Positions 43,868 to 52,793 of a DNA stretch of 64,000 bases are shown here, piece by piece. The notes under the pieces are model-generated. The model did no database searches. It was not told where the DNA came from and was given only the letters and a program-made list of their open reading frames with translations. The position numbers were made by a program, and so were the translations under genes. The stretch covers positions 1 through 64,000 of the forward strand of contig JAUIEC010000020.1 of NCBI GenBank assembly GCA_030428945.1, given 5' to 3'. Position 1 is the first letter of the stretch. Each line of letters opens with the position of its first letter. This stretch comes from Phycisphaerae bacterium (lineage in GTDB: Bacteria; Planctomycetota; Phycisphaerae; UBA1845; Fen-1342).

Positions 43868-44426
43868 TTTTGAATCCTCCAAGTTAAAGGGTTTCGTTTG
43901 TCCATTCACTCGAAGGCTGATGGACAACGTAAACCCGAGACGGAGGAGAGCCGCGAGTCGAACGGCGGCGTGCCGCCCGACAAAAAGCAAGGCGAATGAA
44001 TGCGTAGCCGTCACGCCCCGCGTGGCAGAGCGTTGCGATGGCGGGCAATCGAGAGCCCGAGACGGTGGCGGAATGGCGAAGAACACGCGTAAAGAACGGG
44101 GCTGCGTTAAGGCGGCTGGGCCAAAAATTCCGGTGGACGTGACCCGTGCAAACGACGTTAACCGGCGAGAATTGGATGCGTGACCAATGGTCGCGAATTT
44201 CGCTGGGGTTCTGCTTAGCGATGGCCGGGGCCGTGGATACAATGGAGCGGCTGGAGGAACGAGTTTTTCCAACCTGCCCTTTTGGTTTGAAAAAGGGGTC
44301 CTCGCGTGCTCCGAGGGCGGTCCACGCTGGTTGCAAAGGCGGGCGTGTTTGGTTGTCGGGCCTTGTCCACTTCGTTACGGCGAAGTGGGTTTAGCTTAAT
44401 AACAACCAAACATGGAGGGACTTGCC
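43868..44426. other. Gene-free stretch between two small genes
   Basis: No gene is supported. A hairpin CCACTTCG/CGAAGTGG followed by GTTT (44367-44392) lies just upstream of the small membrane-protein gene, and short inverted repeats occur near 43960-43975. It should hold divergent promoters. Confidence 0.4.
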
Positions 44427-44639
44427 ATGGGCAACCTCATCCGCATCGGCACCTGGAGTTGGCCAGACCCGAGCACAAAAAAGCAGAGAAAGAAGAAACC
44501 AAAGCGTTCTAGCGGCTACGACCGTCAGAAGATTTGGATTCACCCAACTCTGCGAGCCTCGATTTTGCTGTTCTTCAGGATAGCAATCTTGGCAGCGATG
44601 TTATACGGCTTCTACGATTACGGTCGCAGAGCAATGTAA
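44427..44639 (+). CDS. Small single-span membrane protein
   Basis: ATG 44427 has GGAGGG seven bases upstream; 70 residues, MGNLIRIGTWSWPDPSTKKQ onward. A very basic stretch (KKQRKKKPKR) precedes one membrane helix (ASILLFFRIAILAAMLYGFY), so the N-terminus should be cytoplasmic. A strong terminator follows directly, supporting an expressed single-gene unit. Function unknown. Confidence 0.75.
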   Translation: MGNLIRIGTWSWPDPSTKKQRKKKPKRSSGYDRQKIWIHPTLRASILLFFRIAILAAMLYGFYDYGRRAM

Positions 44640-44647
44640 CAACGCGG

Positions 44648-44680
44648 GGGCACGTCGAAAGACGTGCCCTTTTTTTCTTT
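44648..44680 (+). terminator. Rho-independent terminator
   Basis: GGGCACGTC-GAAA-GACGTGCCC followed by TTTTTTTC: a nine-base perfect stem with GAAA loop, just after the small membrane-protein gene. Confidence 0.92.
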
Positions 44681-44711
44681 ATCGCACACGTCGAGACCAA
44701 AGGTCAAGAAA

Positions 44712-46079
44712 TCACGGCGAGAGCATTCCCTCTTCGACCATCAACGAGCCATATTTGCGAAGCAATGTTTGAGCTCGTTTGATAAATTCAATGCGTTCAC
44801 CGTTGAGTCGCGGGCTAAGTGGCAAGCTGGGTTCGTAGTATCCCCGCCAAATCGGTCGGTCGCCGCGGGTGGAATTATGGGTGCCTCCTCCGGCCGCAAT
44901 GGTGCACATTTTATGAATTCCCTCCATTGAGTCATCGAGAGCACCGAAGCTAACGATGGCAGAGAAAGACATGGGTCGCTTCTCGGTGCGGGTGAACCAT
45001 CGGTCTCCGCCAAAAGACGTGTATCCGGGCGTGATGAAAGGTGTGAGAACCGATTTGATTTCGCGGAGGTCGTTTTGCATGGCGGCCTTCAACTCATCGC
45101 GACGAGCTTGAGACTCAAGGAGGTCCTGTTTTCTTTTAGCGGCCACGCGAGCGAGTTCGGCCTTCGTGTCCGCCAGTTGAAGGTCTTGCTGTTGTTTTTC
45201 ACGGACGAGTTCGGCTTCTTTATCAGCCAAGGCGATTTCACGACGCTTGTCAGCCTTGAGTTTTTCGGTCTGTTTGCGATAGAGTTCCGCTTCAAGTTCG
45301 CCCATTGACGCAACGCGTTCAGACTCGGCGTCTTCGAGCATTTCCGCAATGCGAGCCGCATGCTCGGCATCCTTGTGCTTGCGAATATCATCAATCGCAA
45401 CTCGCAGAGTGCGATTGGCGGGAGCGGCTGCGGTCGAGGTTGCGACAAGTCCTTCGATGCCTTTTCGCCTCTGCTGGATAAATGTGAGGGCCTGTTGCAA
45501 ATCATCACGAAGAGCCTTGTAGAGTTCAATTACTGCGGGACTTGGGTGACTTGACTTTGCCAATTTTTCCAAGCGAGTGGTGAAGCGTTCGGGCTCGAAC
45601 GCCGGGTCGGTCATGTAAGTGTCGGGGAGCCAATTTGCTTGAACACGGGTGACGACGGCGTCGTTGGCAGCAAGGCGTCGACCGGCTTCGTTGTCGAGAA
45701 GGGGCTGAATCCGCTGACTCCAGGCGGCCCGCTCCCCGGAGAGTTGTGCGATTAACATGGCGGTGGAGTCATGCAACGTCTGAGCTTCGGCAGAGCGAGC
45801 ACCAAGAAGAGCTTCCTTGTTGGCAAATTCATTGCTGACGGTGTCCATGGCATCGAGCTTGACTTGTAGGTCTTGGATATCTCGCGTGAGGTCGTGCCGG
45901 GCCGCGAGTTCGGACTTGACCTGCTCGGGGTTGGCGGCGGCTGCCGTGCCGCCACTTGGCCAAAATAACCATACGGCGAAGATGACGACGAGAACTACGG
46001 GAGCCAGATAGAGTGCGAGCTTGATTCGCGAGCCACTGGCATCAAAAAAAGGTCGTGAGTCAGTTTTGAGGTCGTTCAT
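44712..46079 (-). CDS. Membrane-anchored coiled-coil protein downstream of the coupling ATPase
   Basis: A 455-residue protein. One membrane helix at about residues 20-42 (IKLALYLAPVVLVVIFAVWLFW) is followed by a long coiled coil, densest at residues 225-340 with repeated Lys/Glu/Gln runs such as AELVREKQQQDLQLADTKAEL, and a small C-terminal domain. It is the last gene of the mobilization operon, 18 bases after the coupling ATPase stop, with GGAG at its own start. A scaffold role in DNA transfer is plausible but unproven. Confidence 0.8.
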   Translation of the reverse strand: MNDLKTDSRPFFDASGSRIKLALYLAPVVLVVIFAVWLFWPSGGTAAAANPEQVKSELAARHDLTRDIQDLQVKLDAMDTVSNEFANKEALLGARSAEAQTLHDSTAMLIAQLSGERAAWSQRIQPLLDNEAGRRLAANDAVVTRVQANWLPDTYMTDPAFEPERFTTRLEKLAKSSHPSPAVIELYKALRDDLQQALTFIQQRRKGIEGLVATSTAAAPANRTLRVAIDDIRKHKDAEHAARIAEMLEDAESERVASMGELEAELYRKQTEKLKADKRREIALADKEAELVREKQQQDLQLADTKAELARVAAKRKQDLLESQARRDELKAAMQNDLREIKSVLTPFITPGYTSFGGDRWFTRTEKRPMSFSAIVSFGALDDSMEGIHKMCTIAAGGGTHNSTRGDRPIWRGYYEPSLPLSPRLNGERIEFIKRAQTLLRKYGSLMVEEGMLSP

Positions 46080-46097
46080 GGTTATCTCCTGCCTTCG

Positions 46098-48938
46098 TTA
46101 CGGGAGCAGCTTGGGGTCGTCGACGATTCGCGGGTCAGGCCCGCTCGCATCGTCGTCATCATCGTGAATCACGGGGTCGTAGTCGTCGGCCACGGTAGAG
46201 CTTCGTTGCGACAATCCGGGAACGAAGGCTCCAGGGGGCGGTGCGGGCCAATCGGCATCCTGCATCCTTTCGTAGTCCTCTTCCATGAATCGCCAATCAG
46301 ATTTTACCAAGAACGGCATGCCGCCGAATTGAGCAAAACCCTTGGAAGGGGTCACTTTGACGATGCTCAATCGCTCATCATCGCTTGCTTGGAGAATATC
46401 GTTGGTTCGCAGCCGCGGTCCGACTTGTTCGGAATAAGTTCTCGTGCGGCTTGTCCGTGATGAAGAACCGCCGGCCGACGAGGTCGTCGATACTGAGCCC
46501 AAATAATCAAGGGTCTCTCCGGACGCCGCCGAATAATCGGCTTGGTCTCGACTATCAAAGATTGAGAACACCTGTTTGAAGTTGGTGTTATTCACAAGCG
46601 TATGCGTCAGGTCTAAGTCATTCGTTTTCAAGGCTTGCATGCCTTGATTCGCGAGGATGACACCAATTCCATGAGAGCGTGCCATTTGCAAGACTCGCTC
46701 GACGTTCTTGGCAACGATGTTCTGAAATTCGTCGATGAAGACGAAAACCTGCTTGCGATGACGTCGCGGCGTGTGCGTCGCCTGTTGTAGCAGTGCTTGA
46801 AGTGCGAGCCGTCCGATTTCGGGGGCTGCCATCTGGCCAGATGTCGAAGGGAGATTGAAGTATACGACCTGTGGTTTGCGGACAACGGATGCGAAGTCGA
46901 TTGAAGCATCGAGAACTTCTTTCGGCTGCGTAGAATTGCGTGGCGAGATATTCAGTGGTTCGACACTGGCCAATCGCTTGACGACCGCCTGGATGTGGGA
47001 GGCGGCGTTCCATAATTCAGGATGTCCTTGATACGCTCGGCGGTCGTCGAGAAGTTGGCACAGTTCGCGAAATGACTGCACGTTGGGGTTGCGTTCAAGA
47101 CACTGAAATAAAACGTCGACGTTGGCACTGGTAAAATAACCCTTGCCAAAATCCGTCCCGTACTGAAGCCCAAGGGCGTTGGTGAGAACATCAGCCATCT
47201 GAAATGTGGAGAGTCTTGCCGCCGTGAACTGTGAAAAGGGATTGAATGCGAAAGTGCTGTGTGCGATGCGATTCGTGAACCATTTGAAAGAGAGTCCGTT
47301 CGGGGAATGCCTGCGTGCGTTGCCAGCTTCGGTCCTTGCCACTTCAAAAAGACCCTGGTCGTCGCCTTTCAGGTCAAGAATAACAACCGAGGAATCACCG
47401 AAGCGAATCAACTGGGAAACGAGATTGACGAAACCCAAGGAAGTTTTGCCGGTGCCCGTGGCCCCAAGAATGTGTGCGTGGTGGGTGAATACTTTCCGCG
47501 GGACAAGCACCGGGGCACCAGTGGCTGCAACATGGCCGACGAAAATACTTTTGTTCGCTGTTGAATTCGGCGATTGATGAATGTCATTGACGATGGTGTC
47601 CCAACTGGGCGACGTGCCGTCGGGTCCAGTGGCAGCGGGGAAGCGTCTCGCGGTCTCTTCAAGAAACGCGGAAACGCGTGCCGTTGTGGCAAAACACAAA
47701 GCGAAGAAAAACACGAGCGGGCCGAGAATCGAAAATATGACGGACGCCAGTAGGTAGTAAAGTGAAGCGTCGTCTTTGGTGTACCCGTAGCCAAATGCGG
47801 CGAGCATCCAACCCCCGGTCGGTTTGGCGACCGAACGGTCAATCCGGACGGTTGTACGCCGGTCGCGAAGATTCATTTCAGCCTCTTTGTATCGTTTCTT
47901 TGCATCCGGTGCGAGGCGTCCGTAGGCCAGTTTCTCGCTTGGTGTGAGCGATTGGACAAAAGCTTCTTCCGTCAGTGTCGCTAAGAATGGTGCGTCATCA
48001 TCTGGAGTCTGTTGCGTGATGTTTTGGAAGAAAACGGCTTCAGGCTGGTTGACCGGAAAGTAGTTGGTGATGCGGAGCACCGCAACCGAAAGCAATACCA
48101 GAGCCGCCGTTCCCATTCCCGAGCGTTGCTTGTAGTTGCCGGATGGGCTTGCGAAAACGCCCGGTCCCTTGACTTGGTCAAGGTTGTAGGTGAACCAGCT
48201 AAGCATCGCCTGGAAGGAAGCGACACAGGTCGTCGAAACGGGAAGGAGCACATCTCGCTTGACCCGGTACATGTGGACGAGACCAAAGAGGAATGGCGTG
48301 CAAATCACAAAGAGCGTTGCGAGGAGCAAGCTGAGACCACCGGCGTAGTGGCGATAGTCGGTGGCAAGCAATCGTTGTTTCGTAAGGACCACGAGAAAAA
48401 AGGCGGCGACAAAAACGAGAATACTGCGGCGGTATTCGGTGGTGGCCCGCGTGTTCCACAGCTTGCGAAGCTCATCGGCGATGGGACGTGGGAAAGGCGA
48501 TGTTGTGCGGTAGTAGAGCCAGTGCGTGGCAATGGAATCAGCGACAAGGGCGGTGGCTGACATTGCGAGAAGCAGAAACAGATAATCGCTCTGGATGATG
48601 AAAGCGAGAAACCAAACAGCCGGGCCAGCGACGAGAACCATTATCCGAACCAAGTTCGAACGTTTGACGAGGAAGCAGTAGAGAAACCCAATCATGCCGA
48701 TGAACATGACGGTCGGGAGCATGGTGTCGAGAAAAACGAAACGGGTGAAGAACGGCAAGACGATGCTAACGAGGATGCCGATGAGAGCGAGTCGCAAGAT
48801 GAAGGTCGTGGCGTGCTCGACATTCTGGCTGGTGGTTGAGCCGCGAATGACGTGTTCAATTCCGATGTCGGAATAGTCCGGCATGCGGTCGTGGTTGGTT
48901 GGGTCGCCAACATTATTGGGCGGAATATTGTCACGCAC
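46098..48938 (-). CDS. VirD4/TraG-type coupling ATPase with enlarged membrane domain
   Basis: A 946-residue protein starting at GTG 48938. Hydrophobic segments fill much of the first 420 residues: at least four helices before residue 170, more around 170-260 and another near 400. The ATPase follows: Walker A GATGTGKTS (Lys498), VVILDLKGDD, Walker B VFVFIDEF and the conserved NNTNFKQVFSIFDSRDQAD region of type IV coupling proteins. The C-terminus is acidic and Pro/Asp-rich. It would pump the transfer complex. It overlaps the upstream gene by eight bases. Confidence 0.9.
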   Translation of the reverse strand: MRDNIPPNNVGDPTNHDRMPDYSDIGIEHVIRGSTTSQNVEHATTFILRLALIGILVSIVLPFFTRFVFLDTMLPTVMFIGMIGFLYCFLVKRSNLVRIMVLVAGPAVWFLAFIIQSDYLFLLLAMSATALVADSIATHWLYYRTTSPFPRPIADELRKLWNTRATTEYRRSILVFVAAFFLVVLTKQRLLATDYRHYAGGLSLLLATLFVICTPFLFGLVHMYRVKRDVLLPVSTTCVASFQAMLSWFTYNLDQVKGPGVFASPSGNYKQRSGMGTAALVLLSVAVLRITNYFPVNQPEAVFFQNITQQTPDDDAPFLATLTEEAFVQSLTPSEKLAYGRLAPDAKKRYKEAEMNLRDRRTTVRIDRSVAKPTGGWMLAAFGYGYTKDDASLYYLLASVIFSILGPLVFFFALCFATTARVSAFLEETARRFPAATGPDGTSPSWDTIVNDIHQSPNSTANKSIFVGHVAATGAPVLVPRKVFTHHAHILGATGTGKTSLGFVNLVSQLIRFGDSSVVILDLKGDDQGLFEVARTEAGNARRHSPNGLSFKWFTNRIAHSTFAFNPFSQFTAARLSTFQMADVLTNALGLQYGTDFGKGYFTSANVDVLFQCLERNPNVQSFRELCQLLDDRRAYQGHPELWNAASHIQAVVKRLASVEPLNISPRNSTQPKEVLDASIDFASVVRKPQVVYFNLPSTSGQMAAPEIGRLALQALLQQATHTPRRHRKQVFVFIDEFQNIVAKNVERVLQMARSHGIGVILANQGMQALKTNDLDLTHTLVNNTNFKQVFSIFDSRDQADYSAASGETLDYLGSVSTTSSAGGSSSRTSRTRTYSEQVGPRLRTNDILQASDDERLSIVKVTPSKGFAQFGGMPFLVKSDWRFMEEDYERMQDADWPAPPPGAFVPGLSQRSSTVADDYDPVIHDDDDDASGPDPRIVDDPKLLP

Positions 48939-49692
48939 GGCTTAGTCCCTCCAGCAACGGCACTAGGTCGGGGCACACCTTGACTCGAAACTTGACCGGC
49001 CAGCGTTCCTGGATCAGTCCTTTGACTGGATGGCGTCGGTTCTTCAACTCTGCCTCTATCTGTGCCTTTCGTTCCGGTCGCAGGGTAACGATGCTGATGA
49101 GATATTGGTCATTCAAGATGAGCCGGCGAAGGGCGGGAACGCGAAGCCGCTTGGCGATGTCATTCGCACAGTGACTTACGATGCGGCTTATCGTGGTGTT
49201 GAAATCGACACGGATGGAAGCCAGACGCTTGCGTGTGTCTTGCCGGTCCCAGTAATAGCGGGTGCTATCAATGCCTCGCTGCTCACCCTCCAGAAAATCG
49301 GGAAAGGATTGCTGGAGCTCATCTCGTGTAATTCGCTCACGAGTTCTTCCCATGAGTCGGCAAAAGAAAAGGGTGCCGTAATCGTTGGCGAGGGCCTGCA
49401 TGCCCAACGCCTTGCACCACCGTTCAGTCGAAAGCTGATACATGCGGGCCGCATTGCGGCCGAGCATGAAGTAAATCCGCTTGTCTAGCAGGCGGTAAGG
49501 AGAGAGATATTCTCGCTCACGGAGGCGTGATGTGACCTTGGTGATGGCATTGAGAGGGAGGCCACGAAATCCAGGGAGCGTGGCGAGAGCTTCCGGGACC
49601 GTAATACGGTAACGTCGGACATGTTCCAAGAGTTCGATATCACGGGGTTGAAGGTCCCTAGGCTTGGCCGTTGTGGCGAGATTGGTCACCAT
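48931..49692 (-). CDS. Replication-relaxation-like protein 2
   Basis: I place the start at ATG 49692, overlapping the upstream gene's stop by seven bases, giving 253 residues. The open frame continues to 50523, but that part is a shadow of the upstream gene. The N-terminus is winged-helix-like: DLQPRDIELLEHVRRYRITVPEAL and then TSRLREREYLSPY. This matches the replication-relaxation family (PF13814 type) found beside coupling ATPases on mobile elements. The C-terminal half is basic. Probably a relaxosome component. Confidence 0.75.
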   Translation of the reverse strand: MVTNLATTAKPRDLQPRDIELLEHVRRYRITVPEALATLPGFRGLPLNAITKVTSRLREREYLSPYRLLDKRIYFMLGRNAARMYQLSTERWCKALGMQALANDYGTLFFCRLMGRTRERITRDELQQSFPDFLEGEQRGIDSTRYYWDRQDTRKRLASIRVDFNTTISRIVSHCANDIAKRLRVPALRRLILNDQYLISIVTLRPERKAQIEAELKNRRHPVKGLIQERWPVKFRVKVCPDLVPLLEGLSRA

Positions 49693-50312
49693 AGCTCGTA
49701 GGCCAACCCTTCTCGCTCGCAATGTTCGTGAAAAGCCTGAACGCGTTCCGCGGGGTAGGCTCCCCCAAATTCGATGACTCGGGCAACCGTCGAGCGGTCT
49801 TCCCGGAGGATAAACGCATCGGGATTCTTCTCGCCGGTGGAGTGTTTGTGGCCGGCATCCTCCCCCACCCACCGAGCGGCCAACTCGGGTTCGTGTTGCC
49901 AGTATCGAAGGTACACCGCAGAGACGCCAAGGTCGTGGTCTACCTGAAGGGGCTGAGGGATGGCCCCCGTCCGGCGAGTGCCGAAGAGGTTGCCCGTTCG
50001 ACGGGTCGCGAGGTAGAGCGTCGTGGTGCGAGGCGGGATGGTCCAGCGGTTTTGAAGCGACCATGCGACGGCTCCATATCGCGGCGGCGGCTGCGAGGGC
50101 TGCCAAGTAACAACGGGCTCCATTGTGCCGGGCAATGTTCGGGCGGTGACGCGGACTGAGGATACCAGGCCAACTTTCCCCAAACGAGCGAGGCGGCGAC
50201 GAGCGGTCGATGCGTTGTTCCACATTGTGCCTGCGAGTTGTCGCACCGAAAACAGTCGGACTCGCATGGCCAGTGCTTGAAGCACCTGTTCGTCTCGCTC
50301 GGTTAATTGCAT
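49686..50312 (-). CDS. Replication-relaxation-like protein 1
   Basis: A 208-residue protein. The N-terminal winged helix reads MQLTERDEQVLQALAMRVRL, FSVRQLAGTMW and TARRRLARLGKVGLV. The C-terminal half has conserved HDLGVSAVYLRYW and a nuclease-like ending: NPDAFILREDRSTVARVIEFGGAYPAERVQAF, with Asp and Glu in PD-(D/E)XK-like spacing but Phe-Gly-Gly where Lys is expected. It heads the transfer operon and overlaps its neighbour by seven bases. Likely binds the transfer origin. Confidence 0.78.
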   Translation of the reverse strand: MQLTERDEQVLQALAMRVRLFSVRQLAGTMWNNASTARRRLARLGKVGLVSSVRVTARTLPGTMEPVVTWQPSQPPPRYGAVAWSLQNRWTIPPRTTTLYLATRRTGNLFGTRRTGAIPQPLQVDHDLGVSAVYLRYWQHEPELAARWVGEDAGHKHSTGEKNPDAFILREDRSTVARVIEFGGAYPAERVQAFHEHCEREGLAYELW

Positions 50313-50489
50313 CGAGTTTGCCTGCTCGCTTTGCTGGGACTACAGGATACCGGGCGACGAGTCGGCGTACAAACCGGTCGCGAACACTGTACCGGAATAC
50401 CCGGCAGCTTCGTGAGACGTAAAGCGATGCCGGGAAATGAGTTGTCGGTGGAGCACTGGCACGTTGAACGGCAGGTGAGTGTGTAGGTA

Positions 50490-51290
50490 TGGGTGCCGCG
50501 GGCGAGCGAAGCGAGCCCAGCATGAGGACCGCCGTTCAGGCGGTCCGAAGGGCGGAGCGTTCAGCGGAGCCCAAGGCCTGCACCCGGCCCAAGCCGGGTC
50601 AGGCCAGTGCGAGCGGCCCAGCGAGCACGCGGTGCGTACAGCACCGCAAGGCCCGTCCAGGGCCAGCCGCCGTTCAGGCGGCTTGGGGGAAAACGGTGGT
50701 TGGGGTGCGAGGGATGTCCCGCGGAGGTCAGTCGCTTCAAGTAGGGTCTCGGCCGGAGCGGGAATCCCGAGCGGGGAGGCATATCCTGGCCGAAGGTCGG
50801 GAATGCCGGGTGGGTGAAGGCGGGACGGTCTTCCCGGCTTGCACTTGAGGGAAACCGTTCCGACTGAACAAAAGGCTACGGTCGGCAATTTCCGGGTGCG
50901 GAATGCCGAGCTTGCCGAGCGACAGCACTGCCTCGCCGAAGGCGAGACCGAATAAGAGACGGCGGAGGGTTGCGGTGGGTTGGTGGTGTGGCGTCGGCGG
51001 GTGCTGTGGCTGGGCGGGGTGAGCGAACGGCAGGATCTCCCAGGTGCGAGAGCGTCGGGGGAATCCGGCCGTGAGCGGAAGAATGCCGAGGCTTTTCCCG
51101 TTTCGTACGGGAAAGCCGAGACCGCTCCCCCATCGAAATCGGTCGGAGCGTGATTCAGTTCTTGGTTGGATAAGGCGATAGAGCGTTCCCGCGTTGCGGG
51201 GCATTGGATGGGGACACGGACAAATAACCGTGAGAGCCCGTTACGGGATTCTGAGGGGTGGTTCTGAACGGCCCCTGGAATCCTAGTCGT
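50490..51290 (+). ncRNA. Hairpin-dense gene-free region, candidate structured RNA or transfer origin
   Basis: About 0.8 kb without a believable gene. The left part is a run of stems: 50500-50518, 50526-50546, 50550-50572, 50575-50605, 50607-50628, 50629-50647, 50650-50664 and 50665-50683, five of them closed by pentaloops of form GTNCA. Further stems follow, such as TCGGCC/GGCCGA around 50742-50786, GCCTCGCCGAAGGCGA near 50930 and GGCTTTTCCCGTTTCGTACGGG near 51090. Loops are A-rich on the plus strand, favouring that strand as RNA. It does not resemble the 1.18-kb RNA module. Being upstream of the transfer operon, it could also contain oriT. Confidence 0.55.
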
Positions 51291-51678
51291 TGATGGGAAA
51301 TCCGTTGCGTGAGAGCCATTCCGCCAACGCGTGTTCGACGATGTCCTGCTGGGTCCACGGGAATTGGCGAAGGGGCTTGCGAGCCGCGGCGGCTTGCTGA
51401 AGACGTTGAAGAATCGCCGGGCGAATGCGGTGCGTGAGCGTCGCGAAGCCGAAGGGTTCGGCCATCGGCTGAGCGGTCGGCGTTGGTGCCGGCGACTGTT
51501 GGGCCGGCTTAGTGCGAGGTGTGCGTCGTCTTGGAGCGGCCTTTTGTTGCGGGGCCGCCTCCGCCTCGGGCACCGGCTTCGGCAGCGGTGCCGGTTCGGG
51601 TGGCGAGTCGTTTTCGAGGAACGACCTTTGCTCCTCGCTGAGCGTTTGGACGATGCTTAGTCGGGCTGGCTTTGACAT
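51283..51678 (-). CDS. Small basic protein, ParA partner candidate
   Basis: ATG 51678 has GGAGG nine bases upstream; 131 residues. The first 25 residues are followed by a long Pro/Ala/Lys-rich linker and then a helical C-terminus (RIRPAILQRLQQAAAARK, QDIVEHALAEWLSRNGF) resembling a ribbon-helix-helix or partition adaptor. It lies directly after parA, whose coding region overlaps it by about 170 bases in another frame. This fits a ParB-like centromere-binding partner, though no ParB motif is seen. Confidence 0.65.
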   Translation of the reverse strand: MSKPARLSIVQTLSEEQRSFLENDSPPEPAPLPKPVPEAEAAPQQKAAPRRRTPRTKPAQQSPAPTPTAQPMAEPFGFATLTHRIRPAILQRLQQAAAARKPLRQFPWTQQDIVEHALAEWLSRNGFPIND

Positions 51679-52306
51679 ATCTGAGAACCTCCTCAATGAG
51701 TCCGTGCATTTCTGCGGCTGCCTTCTTGGCGGACGCACCGAGACGCCAAACAACGGTTCGCTGACCTGGGGCATCTGCGAATGCGGCTCGAAGGCGAAGT
51801 GCTTGCTTCGCCACTGGAAAGCCAAGGCAGTGTTGGGCTTCCCTCGCCTCTCGCACGAGCCGTTGCCGTTCGTTCGCCGGCAACCGGTTGAAGACCACAA
51901 GTGCGTCAGGCTTGCCATCGCGAACGGCTTGAGCGTTCTTGATGATGCGAATCGCGGATTGTGTTGATTCCATTTCGGGCACTGTGGCCCCGCACGGAAT
52001 CAAAGCGAGGTCCGCAAGTAGCAAGATGCATCGCGTAACGTCGTCGAGATTTGCTGGTGCATCCGCGACGACGAAGTCGTGCGTGGCGAGGAGTTCCCTC
52101 GCCCGCTCAAGAATCTCGTCGGGCTCGCGTAGCGTCGCCAGTTCAATTGACTCGTCCACGTGCGGAATCCACCGCGTGGCCGTGCCCTGGCGGTCCGCAT
52201 CAATGAACGCAACGCGATGGCCAAGTTCGCTGAGCCGAACGGCGAGGTGGACGGCAAGCGTACTCTTGCCTACCCCACCCTTCTGATTGGTGACGGCGAT
52301 AAACAT
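51509..52306 (-). CDS. parA: ParA-family partition ATPase
   Basis: ATG 52306 starts MFIAVTNQKGGVGKSTLAV, the deviant Walker A of ParA/MinD ATPases; 265 residues. Walker A-prime FIDADRQGTATRW and Walker B DFVVADAPANLD follow. The last 50 residues are basic and unlike ParA, and they overlap the downstream gene in a different frame. ParA on an integrative element suggests the excised form is partitioned, perhaps as a replicating plasmid. Confidence 0.92.
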   Translation of the reverse strand: MFIAVTNQKGGVGKSTLAVHLAVRLSELGHRVAFIDADRQGTATRWIPHVDESIELATLREPDEILERARELLATHDFVVADAPANLDDVTRCILLLADLALIPCGATVPEMESTQSAIRIIKNAQAVRDGKPDALVVFNRLPANERQRLVREAREAQHCLGFPVAKQALRLRAAFADAPGQRTVVWRLGASAKKAAAEMHGLIEEVLRYVKASPTKHRPNAQRGAKVVPRKRLATRTGTAAEAGARGGGGPATKGRSKTTHTSH

Positions 52307-52545
52307 AGTCTGACTATGCCGCACCGCTTCGAATGCTGGCAATCGAAAACTTGCAACCTTGCAAACTGGTAAGCTGACAATTTGCATGCATGTATGTCTG
52401 GTTGTTTACAAGCTCACAAACTTTCAAGCTGACAAGCTTGCGTATTGAAAGCTTGCAAATTGCTTGCAAACAGCATGCTTTCGCGATGTTCGCGGCTGAC
52501 GTATGGTGAGGTGCTTACTTTAAGAACGTTAAAGTCGCAGCACGT
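52307..52545. promoter_or_regulatory. AT-rich repeat region between parA and initiator-like gene
   Basis: The hexamer TTGCAA occurs at 52351, 52359, 52453 and 52464. The decamer AAGCTGACAA occurs exactly at 52371-52380 and 52426-52435, and several ACAAGCT/AAGCTTG inverted copies lie between. The stretch is strikingly AT-rich for this window. It lies between the divergent parA and the initiator-like gene, as origins and partition sites often do. Which role the repeats play is not resolved. Confidence 0.6.
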
Positions 52546-52584
52546 TCTGCGAAATTCCAGGGGAGGGAAGCGAGCGGGCACAAA

Positions 52585-52613
52585 AAAAGCGACCAATAAA
52601 GGGTCGCTTTTTC
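52585..52613 (+). terminator. Bidirectional-type terminator hairpin
   Basis: AAAAAGCGACC and GGGTCGCTTTTT pair around AATAAA. Runs of A before and T after the stem would allow termination on either strand. It lies inside the 490-base region between parA and the initiator-like gene, so a short transcript such as a control RNA may end here. Confidence 0.75.
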
Positions 52614-52793
52614 GAGGAGCCAAAGCTGAATGCCAAAATCGAACGGAACCAGACTTTAGCTTGAAGACCTGAACACCTTCAACCTACCTCATTCGGTTCC
52701 AATCGGTCAATGGCAATCATTCGGGCTCAACAGGAGACTTGCGTCTTGCGTTAGGCGTTGTGTTCGTCGGTTTGCTGAACCGAACGAGGAGCC

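Noticed and set aside
49693-50523. N-terminal extension of the second replication-relaxation gene
   Set aside because: This part of the frame is antisense-like in composition and covers the upstream gene. ATG 49692, overlapping that gene's stop, is the natural start.
50500-50683. CRISPR array or integron cassette sites
   Set aside because: The units do not repeat by sequence and have no spacer regularity; only the loop type and fold are shared.
50340-51204. Minus-strand open frames of 182 and 155 codons (50340-50888 and 50737-51204)
   Set aside because: Pro/Arg/Leu-rich translations without domains, spanning strong hairpins. Interpreted as a structured non-coding region.
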